Of a stretch of DNA of 20,191 nt, positions 14,601-20,191 are shown piece after piece (the first letter of the stretch is position 1; every line of letters starts with the position of its first letter). The DNA comes from DATFEN01 sp035691285. GTDB taxonomy: Bacteria > Acidobacteriota > Vicinamibacteria > Fen-336. Where the stretch lies: positions 1 to 20,191 of the forward strand of contig DASSJI010000143.1 of the NCBI GenBank assembly GCA_035691285.1, written 5' to 3'. The notes beneath the pieces are model-generated. The model saw only the letters and a list, made by a program, of their open reading frames with translations. It was not told the origin of the DNA and ran no database searches. The position numbers and the translations under genes are program-made.

Positions 14601-17600
14601 GGGAGGTTGTGGCGGGGCCCGGGACCGTGGCCTTCGCGGACCCCGCATCGCCCGTGACGACGGCGACTTTCAGCGAATCCGGGACGTACTCGCTGCGTCT
14701 CGTGGCGAGCGACTCCGCGCTCGAGGCCACCGACACCCTCGCGGTTCAGGTCCTCCCGGGCAACGCGGCGCCGCAGGTCGACGCGGGACCGGACCAGGCC
14801 ATCATGTCGCCCCTCGATTCCGTGATTCTGGCCGCCTCCGTGACGGACGACGGGGTTCCCGAAGGCGCGGTGATCAACGCTTCCTGGGGCCTCGTCTCGG
14901 GCCCGGCGACCGTGAGCTTCTCCGACCCGGCGTCCCTGACGACGACGGCGCAGTTCAGCCAGCCCGGCAGCTACGTCCTGCGCCTGACAGCCACGGACAC
15001 GGAGCTGGTCGGCCAGGACGACGTCTTGATCCTGGTCTACCCACCCAACCAGGCTCCCGTCGTCAGCGCCGGGCCCGACGTCACGACGGACCTGGGCACC
15101 TTCCCCCTGCTCGACGGCTCGGTCAGCGACGACGGCCTTCCCCCGGGCAGCTCCCCCGTCGTCGCCTGGAGCGTGGACAGCGGCCCCGGTCCTGTCCATT
15201 TCGCCAACTCGGCCGCTCCCAAGACGACGGCCAGCTTCGAGGTCTCGGGAACCCACGTGCTGCGCCTCACGGCCAGCGACGGCCTGGCCTCGGCGTCCTC
15301 GACGGTCACGGTGACGGTCAGGGAGGCCAAGCTCATCCCCTACGCGAGCGGCGAATACCGCTACCAGATCGTGCCCTACCGTTCCGAGGGGGGCGGCTTC
15401 GAGCAGCCCGGCTTCGACGATTCCGCCTTCTCGATCGGCGTCGCGCCCTTCGGCAAGGACAACAACAACTGCCAGACGCGGCCGAACACGGTGTGGCCGA
15501 TCATCAATGACCTGCTCGTGCGCAAGTCCTTCACGCTGACGTCGACCGCGAGCGACCTGACGGTCGGCGTCTCCATCGACAACGACGTGCGCGTCTTCGT
15601 GAACGGTGTCGACATCTCGAACGGCTTCCGCGCGACGGGCGGCTGCGGCTTCCGCGACAAGATCGTCCTGCGCGCGCCGAGCGCGATCCTCGTCCAGGGC
15701 GAGAACCTCCTCGCCGTCCACGCCAGGGACCACGGCGGATCCTCGGATCTCGACGTCGAGGTGCGCACTGCGCGCGTCGCGCCCGGCAACCAGCCGCCTG
15801 TCGTCGACGCGGGTCCGGACCGCACGGCCGTCTGGCCGACGACGATCACGCTCACGGGTGCGATCCACGACGACGGCCTGCCGTCGGGCCGGCTCAACGC
15901 ATCCTGGGGACAGGTCGAAGACGGCGCACCCCAGGTGAGCTTCATCGACCCCGATGGCGCGACCGCGTCCTTCTACTTCCCGGAGCCTGGCCGCTACACG
16001 CTGCGCCTCACGGCGAACGACTCCGAGCTCGAGGGCCAGGACGACGTCGTGATCGACGTCGAGGCTCCGAACCAGGCGCCGGTCGTGAGCGCCGGCCCCG
16101 ACCTGACGGTTTCGCTTCCGAACGCCGCCGCCTTGAACGGCTCGGCGAGCGACGACGGCCTCCCCCAAGGCAGCGCTCTCCAGGCCACCTGGACCAAGCT
16201 CAGCGGGCCCGGTTCCGTCGCGTTCGGCAGCCCCGCGCTGCCCGCGACCACGGCTACGTTCACGGTCGCCGGCACCTATGTCCTGCGTCTGACCGCGACG
16301 GACGGCGAGCAGACAACCTCCGACGATGCGACTATCGTGGTCAAGGTCGCCGTCAACCAGGCCCCGATCGTGAGTGCGGGCCCGGACCTGACCGTGCCCG
16401 TCTCGGCCGGCGCGACGCTGGCCGGCAACGTCACCGACGACGGCCTTCCGGCCGGCAAGATCGTCACCGCCCTCTGGAGCAAGGTCTCGGGCCCGGGGAG
16501 CGTTCGCTTCGCCGACATCTCGCAGCCCTCGACGACGACCACTTTCGGCGCGGCGGGCGTCTACGTGCTCCGTCTCACGGCGAACGACTCGGCCCTGACC
16601 ACCAGGGACGACGTGACCATTCAGGTGACCGGCGCCGGCGGGAACAGGGCGCCGGTCGTCGACGCGGGTCCGGACCAGGCCACGACGCTGCCGGCCAACA
16701 CGCTGTCGCTCGACGCGACCGTGTCCGACGACGGCCTGCCGTCCGGAGCGACGCTGACCGCGGCCTGGAGTGTCGTGAGCGCCCCGGGTCCCGTGACCTT
16801 CACCGATCCGGCCGCCGTGGACACGACGGTCAGCGTGAGCGCCCCGGGCACCTATGTCCTCGAGCTCGTCGTGAGCGATTCCGAGATCCGCTCGAGCGAC
16901 ACCGTTGCGATCATCGCCAACCCTGGGACCGCTTCGGGGACCGCTCCGGTCGTCTCGCTGTCGTCGCCCGCCGACGGCTCGGCGATCACCGACCGCTCGC
17001 CCGTGATCGGCTCGGTCAGCGGTGCAAGCCTGGCCGCTTGGACCCTCGAACACCGCCGGGCCGGGACCGAAGCCTGGACGCGATTCGCGGAGGGCACCGT
17101 CCCGGCGTCGAACTCGACCTTGGGCGTCTTCGACCCGACCCTGCTGGTGAACGGCCCCTACGAGATTCGGCTGAAGGCCACCGACGTCGCGGGACGCTCC
17201 GCACAGGCCTCGACGACCGTGATCGTGAAGGACAACCTGAAGGTCGGCCACTTCACGGTGTCCTTCGTGGACCTCGAAGTCCCGGTCGCCGGAGTCCCCG
17301 TCCGCCTGACCCGGACGTACGACAGCCGCGACCGCTCCAAAGGTGACTTCGGCCACGGCTGGCGGCTCGACGTCAGCAGCCTGCGCGTCGCTGAGAACAG
17401 GACGCCGGGTCTTTCTTGGCAGGGAACGAAGTCGAGCGGCGCCTTCCCCACCTACTGCCTGCCGGCCACGACGCCGCACGTGGTGACCGTCGCCGAGCCG
17501 GGCGGCCGCGTGCACGAGTTCGAGATGTCGCTCAGCCCGCAGTGCCAGCCCTTCGTCCCCATCGACCAGGCCCAGGTGACGTTCACGCCGCGCCCGGGAA

Positions 17601-20191
17601 CCCTGGGCACCCTCCGGGCCCTGGGCGCGAGCGCCAGCGTGTGGGTCGTAGGGAGCTGGCCGGGGTCCATCGAGCTCTACGATGCCGACACCTTCGACCT
17701 CTACGACCCCAGCGCATACGAGTACACCTCGCCCGACGGACGGCGCTTCCAGCTTCGAGAGGGCAAGGGGCTCGAGAGGCTCGTGGATCCCAACGGTAAC
17801 GTCCTGACCATCACCGCGAACGGCATCAGCCACTCCTCGGGCAAGGCCATCGCGTTCGCGCGCGATCCCGAGGGCCGGATCACGAGCGTCACCGATCCTG
17901 CCGGCAACCGGATGGCGTACGGCTACGATGGCGACGGGGACCTCGCGGCCTACACGGACCGCGAGGGCGCCTCGACCACATTCACGTATCGCGCCGACCT
18001 GCCCCATCACCTCCAGGACATCCTCGACCCGCTCGGGCGCAGACCGATTCGCAACGAGTACTACCCCGACGGCCGCATCAAGTCCCACACCGACGCGTTC
18101 GGGAAGACCATTGAGTACGACCACCAGATCGGAACGCGCCAGGAGGTGGTGACAGACCGGAACGGGGCCGTTCGCGTCCTCGAGTACGACCAGCGGGGCA
18201 ATGTCGTCAAGGAGACGCAGCCCGACGGGCGGGTCGTGCGCCGGAGCTTCGACCTCCGGAACAATCGCTTGTCGGAGACGGAGCCCCACGAGCCGTCGAA
18301 TCCGAGCCCCGCCCTCAGCCTCTACACCTACGACGCGGCCGACAACCTCCTCACCGCCCGGGACCCCGAGGGCAACACCACCGAGTACACCTACAACACC
18401 CGACAGCAGGTCCTGACCACGAAGGACGCCCGCGGCCGCTTGACGGTCAACGCTTACGACGCGAAAGGCAATCTGCTCACCACGAAGTCGGGCGGCGCCT
18501 CGGCGACCGGCCCGTTCCTGTCGGAGACGACGTCCTCCTACGACGCGCGGGGCAACCTCAAGACGCAGACGGTGGTCGTGGACGGCATCGCCCAAATCAC
18601 GACCTACGAGTACGACGGCTTCGGGAACTTGACGAAGGAAACCGACGCGCTCGGCCACGCGACCGCGTACAGCTACGACGGGAGCGGCAACCGCCTGACG
18701 CAGACGACCACGCGAACGCTGCCCAGCGGGGGGAGCGATACGCCCCTGACCCAGTACGAGTACGACAAGAACGGTCGCCTCGTGAAGACGACCGACCCGG
18801 ACGGCTCCTTCACCCGCACGGTCTACGACGTTCTGGGCCGCCAGGTCGAGAGCCATGACAAGCTCGGGCGCAGTACGGACTTCGAGTACGACGAGATGGG
18901 CCGCCTGGTCCGGACCACGTACCCGGACCAGACCTTCGAGGAATCGACTTACGACAGTGAAGGCCGGCGGCTCACCAGTCGCGACCGCGGCGGCAGGACG
19001 ACGTCTTACGAATACGACGCCCTGGGCCGTCTGAAGAAGACGACGCACCCCGACGGGACCTTCACCGAGAGCAGCTACGACGCCGCGGGGCGCCTGGTGG
19101 CAACGACCGACGCCCGGGGCAAGACCACCCACTACGAGTACGACTCCGCCGGCCGCCGAACCAAGGTCCGCGATCCGCTCGGGAACGAGACCGCCTTCAC
19201 CTACGACGCGAACGGCAACCAGCGCACGGTCCGTGACGCCCGCCTCAACACCACCTCGTTCGAGTACGACGACTTGAACCGCCGGACGCGGACGATCTTC
19301 CCGGACGCGACGTATACCGAGACCAGCTACGACAGCCTGGGCCGGCGCATCAGCGAGCGCGATCAGGCGGGTCTGGTCACGCGCTTCGAGTACGACAAGG
19401 TCGGGCGGCTCGTGAAGGTCATCGATGCGCTCGGCCAGGAAACGGTGTACGGGTATGACGAGCTGGGCAACCGAACGCTCCAGCGCGACGCCAACGGCCA
19501 CGAGACGCGCTTCGAGTACGACCGCCTGGGCCGGGAGACCGCCCGCATCCTGCCCGACGGCGCCCGCGAAACGAAGGCTTACGACCCGGCCGGCAACCTC
19601 GAGACACGGACCGACTTCATGGGTCGGAGCACGAGGTACGCCTACGACCTGACCAACCGCCTCGTCTCCCGCTCCTACCCGAACGCCGCCGAGAACGTGA
19701 CCCTCACCTACACGGCCAGCGGCCGCCGGGAGACGGTCACGGACACTCGCGGCACCACCACCTACGGCTACGACCTGCGGGATCGCCTGACGAGCCTCGT
19801 CCAGCCTGGCGTCGGCTCCCTCAGCTTCGCCTACGACGGCAACGGCAACCGGACGAGCCTGACCGCCACCGTGGGATCCGGCAGCCACGTCACGTCCTAC
19901 GGCTACGACGACGCGTCCCGTCTCGACGTCGTCACGGATCCGCTCGGCCGCGACTACGACTTCGGCCACGACGCGAACGGCAACCGCTCGAGCCTCGCCT
20001 TCCCGAACGGAACCACCACGGCCTACTCCTACGACGCCCTGAACCGCCTCACCAACCTGACGACGACCGGCCCGCTCGGGACAGTCCAAGGCTACGCCTT
20101 CACTCTCGGTCCTTCGGGCAACCGGACCCGGATCGACGAGGCCGACGGCTCGGTCCGCGAGTACGGCTACGATGCCCTCTACCGGCTCACC
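11615..20191 (+). CDS. Giant secreted PKD/kelch/Calx-beta/RHS mosaic protein (3' partial)
   Basis: The frame opens at TTG six bases after AAAGGAG and stays open for 2859 codons to the window end. Domains by residue: signal peptide 1-30; beta domain with L-W-P-P-Y-H and L-R-A-E-R-K-G (about 75-190); PKD-like domains (217-400); Calx-beta (402-511, ending D-E-T-V-V-V-R-L); FN3-like domain interrupted by a kelch propeller (513-956); three PKD-like domains (957-1238); jelly-roll-like domain (1240-1388, F-D-D-S-A-F then N-D-V-R-V-F-V-N-G); four PKD-like domains (1391-1770); beta domain (1776-1870); RHS N-terminal domain (from 1871, R-L-T-R-T-Y-D-S); YD repeats (from about 2030). RHS/YD repeats form a shell that often encloses a C-terminal toxin. 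The beta domains suggest a surface-attached or secreted filament. The C-terminus is outside the window, so the effector, if any, is unknown. Confidence 0.93.
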   Translation, partial: MLQRRSVAILLLYTFGVDTVLFGGARPVAQAAPVEDASGLPPAPSASASSTPAQCEAALRDGLAPRLGVARSQLWPPYHQHVDVGLSVDLTEACEGHAALRLEVWSEEPDEDPNADGAFPGDARVEFPALFLRAERKGDADGRVYLVIGTATGPDGVEGSSCTAIGVPQSRSRADLASLDAQVQAALSHCDVNGTPPAGFVKLVEAPFGGDANAVPLVDAGSDQAVDFPGPAILSGSVSDDGVPSGTLFVNWSVISGPGSVVFSSPTSPSTSATLDAVGTYVLRLTASDSQLSASDDVVVVVAQENQAPVVDAGPDLHVTLPQALVTLQGSVSDDGRPNGTLTVTWSADSGPGPVDFVDAGSPVTQATLQAAGEYVLRLTASDSQFIASDTVRVVVDTEDRPVISAYDARVQEGHDGTQGALVALALSKPWPRPVFVDYMTFDGTAAAGCDYRTRYGTIEIAPGQTVAEVLVPVIGDVAPEPDETVVVRLGNPVEAQLAREQVALTIGNDDSTNQPPAPAGSPAPPDDAQAVALPPTLSWSASDPDGDAVVSDLYLGPAFGTDGQSWARSCPATAEPSPRAAAATGYDEANDRLMVVGGRGASAGTLWVLANASGTGGDPAWQALAVSGGPAHVERAATAYDTATNRLVVHGGCVAPGCSSASGATWILTNANGLGGAPQWLALDPATPGPALMGALAGHDPARDSLILFAGAADSDGATSDVWLLEHASGTTGTPSWRRLPIDGSIPAPRWGAAGGYDPVTDRLLVFGGRGDGGAALGDTWILANASGRSGVPVWKGLDADAGGPPPRWGASAAFDAGSRRLLLFGGSTAGIESGFNFVFADAWLLTGSNDRADWVRVATPVGGPVGRFEASAAYATGANRLILALGANNKVGDPADLWLLAGAAGALPLHAGDLTAMTLNAEDLVPGDGYAWKVVTRDGHGAWRGSPIWRFTSNGAPLVDAGPDATVRVTASATLAGTVTDDGWPMGGALTTSWEVVAGPGTVAFADPASPVTTATFSESGTYSLRLVASDSALEATDTLAVQVLPGNAAPQVDAGPDQAIMSPLDSVILAASVTDDGVPEGAVINASWGLVSGPATVSFSDPASLTTTAQFSQPGSYVLRLTATDTELVGQDDVLILVYPPNQAPVVSAGPDVTTDLGTFPLLDGSVSDDGLPPGSSPVVAWSVDSGPGPVHFANSAAPKTTASFEVSGTHVLRLTASDGLASASSTVTVTVREAKLIPYASGEYRYQIVPYRSEGGGFEQPGFDDSAFSIGVAPFGKDNNNCQTRPNTVWPIINDLLVRKSFTLTSTASDLTVGVSIDNDVRVFVNGVDISNGFRATGGCGFRDKIVLRAPSAILVQGENLLAVHARDHGGSSDLDVEVRTARVAPGNQPPVVDAGPDRTAVWPTTITLTGAIHDDGLPSGRLNASWGQVEDGAPQVSFIDPDGATASFYFPEPGRYTLRLTANDSELEGQDDVVIDVEAPNQAPVVSAGPDLTVSLPNAAALNGSASDDGLPQGSALQATWTKLSGPGSVAFGSPALPATTATFTVAGTYVLRLTATDGEQTTSDDATIVVKVAVNQAPIVSAGPDLTVPVSAGATLAGNVTDDGLPAGKIVTALWSKVSGPGSVRFADISQPSTTTTFGAAGVYVLRLTANDSALTTRDDVTIQVTGAGGNRAPVVDAGPDQATTLPANTLSLDATVSDDGLPSGATLTAAWSVVSAPGPVTFTDPAAVDTTVSVSAPGTYVLELVVSDSEIRSSDTVAIIANPGTASGTAPVVSLSSPADGSAITDRSPVIGSVSGASLAAWTLEHRRAGTEAWTRFAEGTVPASNSTLGVFDPTLLVNGPYEIRLKATDVAGRSAQASTTVIVKDNLKVGHFTVSFVDLEVPVAGVPVRLTRTYDSRDRSKGDFGHGWRLDVSSLRVAENRTPGLSWQGTKSSGAFPTYCLPATTPHVVTVAEPGGRVHEFEMSLSPQCQPFVPIDQAQVTFTPRPGTLGTLRALGASASVWVVGSWPGSIELYDADTFDLYDPSAYEYTSPDGRRFQLREGKGLERLVDPNGNVLTITANGISHSSGKAIAFARDPEGRITSVTDPAGNRMAYGYDGDGDLAAYTDREGASTTFTYRADLPHHLQDILDPLGRRPIRNEYYPDGRIKSHTDAFGKTIEYDHQIGTRQEVVTDRNGAVRVLEYDQRGNVVKETQPDGRVVRRSFDLRNNRLSETEPHEPSNPSPALSLYTYDAADNLLTARDPEGNTTEYTYNTRQQVLTTKDARGRLTVNAYDAKGNLLTTKSGGASATGPFLSETTSSYDARGNLKTQTVVVDGIAQITTYEYDGFGNLTKETDALGHATAYSYDGSGNRLTQTTTRTLPSGGSDTPLTQYEYDKNGRLVKTTDPDGSFTRTVYDVLGRQVESHDKLGRSTDFEYDEMGRLVRTTYPDQTFEESTYDSEGRRLTSRDRGGRTTSYEYDALGRLKKTTHPDGTFTESSYDAAGRLVATTDARGKTTHYEYDSAGRRTKVRDPLGNETAFTYDANGNQRTVRDARLNTTSFEYDDLNRRTRTIFPDATYTETSYDSLGRRISERDQAGLVTRFEYDKVGRLVKVIDALGQETVYGYDELGNRTLQRDANGHETRFEYDRLGRETARILPDGARETKAYDPAGNLETRTDFMGRSTRYAYDLTNRLVSRSYPNAAENVTLTYTASGRRETVTDTRGTTTYGYDLRDRLTSLVQPGVGSLSFAYDGNGNRTSLTATVGSGSHVTSYGYDDASRLDVVTDPLGRDYDFGHDANGNRSSLAFPNGTTTAYSYDALNRLTNLTTTGPLGTVQGYAFTLGPSGNRTRIDEADGSVREYGYDALYRLT
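12263..12811 (+). repeat. Tandem PKD-like domains 1 and 2
   Basis: Two units of about 92 residues, each opening with V-D-A-G-(S/P)-D and containing G-S-V-S-D-D-G, W-S, S-G-P-G, then Y-V-L-R-L-T-A-S-D. They belong to the same repeat family as the units at 14485-15330 and 15788-16920, making nine in total, all within the giant gene. Confidence 0.85.
13289..14335 (+). repeat. Six kelch-type blades inside an FN3-like domain
   Basis: Six units of about 58 residues follow the pattern P-x-P-R-W-G-A-x-x-x-Y-D, R-L-L-V-F-G-G, D-T-W-I-L-x-N-A, P-x-W-x-x-L. The stretch before unit 1 (G-Q-S-W-A-R-S-C-P-A-T) supplies the W strand that unit 6 lacks, which is how propellers close their ring. The flanks are two halves of one FN3-like domain (see findings). 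Confidence 0.8.
14485..15330 (+). repeat. Tandem PKD-like domains 3 to 5
   Basis: Three units with the same V-D/S-A-G-P-D opening, D-D-G turn and L-R-L-(T/V)-A-(S/T)-D end as the other PKD-like units of this protein. They lie between the FN3-like/kelch part and the jelly-roll-like domain. Confidence 0.85.
15788..16920 (+). repeat. Tandem PKD-like domains 6 to 9
   Basis: Four units, each starting N-(Q/R)-(A/P)-P-(V/I)-V-(D/S)-A-G-P-D and spaced about 96 residues apart. They contain D-D-G-L-P-x-G and end Y-V-L-R-L-T-A-x-D or a close variant. They link the jelly-roll-like domain to the RHS part. Confidence 0.85.
17700..20191 (+). repeat. About 33 RHS/YD repeats
   Basis: Repeats of about 21 residues with the YD consensus Y-x-Y-D-x-x-G-R-L-x-x-x-x-D-x-x-G continue to the window end. 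Between 18917 and 19672 they run with no insertion or deletion, in units of exactly 126 bases (two YD repeats each). Such repeats wind into a hollow beta shell in RHS and teneurin proteins. Confidence 0.93.

Noticed and set aside
13783..15510. Plus-strand 575-codon frame
   Set aside because: Shadow frame inside the giant gene; the translation is Arg/Gly/Pro low complexity while the main frame carries kelch and PKD domains.
18917..19672. CRISPR array or minisatellite
   Set aside because: The regular 126-base spacing is an in-frame protein repeat (YD) with no constant repeat/variable spacer pattern.
11588..20089. Antisense open frame of 2833 codons on the minus strand
   Set aside because: It is codon-aligned with the giant plus-strand gene and open only because that gene lacks TTA, CTA and TCA codons. 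Its translation is repetitive Arg/Val/Gly/Asp-rich with no domain, and the plus frame has clear PKD, kelch and YD domains.

Overview
The window is very GC-rich and codes on nearly every base. It comes from a Gram-negative bacterium: it encodes a LolA-type periplasmic lipoprotein carrier, a lipoprotein with a lipobox, a signal-peptide peptidase and several proteins with Sec signals. The 'PGNLRG' type of elongation factor P, the many TTG/GTG starts and the mosaic PKD/kelch/RHS protein suggest a high-GC soil or sediment lineage (Acidobacteriota, Myxococcota or Rokubacteria-like). This is an inference from gene style; no gene here fixes the phylum.

Left part (1-7427, all minus strand, so read right to left): a GHMP-family sugar kinase, elongation factor P (with its own TATAAT promoter), thymidine kinase, an unrecognised 145-aa protein, RNA 3'-terminal phosphate cyclase, and then an envelope cluster. 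The cluster holds a LolB/DUF4292-like lipoprotein, a LolD/MacB-type ABC ATPase, a 45-aa single-pass membrane protein, LolA and a secreted HExxH metallopeptidase. Its junctions are four-base NTGA stop/start overlaps, so it looks translationally coupled. A further gene probably starts at the left edge the same way. The cluster looks like a dedicated system for moving lipid or lipoprotein to the outer membrane, but no permease is visible in the window.

Middle (7428-11382): a compact divergent promoter with two TAnnnT boxes separates the kinase from a plus-strand TPR/gluzincin peptidase gene. That gene meets the sppA gene tail to tail with one base between stop codons. sppA follows a membrane-anchored TPR gene, which lies 21 bases behind a tRNA-Arg(CCT) gene and probably shares its transcript.

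Right part (11383-20191): a divergent promoter region in which one TTGACAA sequence can serve as the -35 element for both the tRNA and a giant plus-strand gene. The giant gene has a leader of about 160 bases with strong predicted RNA structure, a perfect Shine-Dalgarno and a TTG start. It is open to the window end (at least 2859 codons). It encodes a secreted mosaic protein: signal peptide, 'LWPP' beta domain, two PKD-like domains, Calx-beta, an FN3-like domain split by a six-bladed kelch propeller, three PKD-like domains, a jelly-roll-like domain, four more PKD-like domains, a final beta domain, an RHS N-terminal domain and about 33 YD repeats. Its C-terminus, where a toxin or other tip domain would be, lies outside the window.

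The most novel-looking items are the structured leader of the giant gene, the nested propeller, the overlooked 45-aa membrane protein, the palindrome over the rtcA start codon and the probable tRNA-mRNA transcript.
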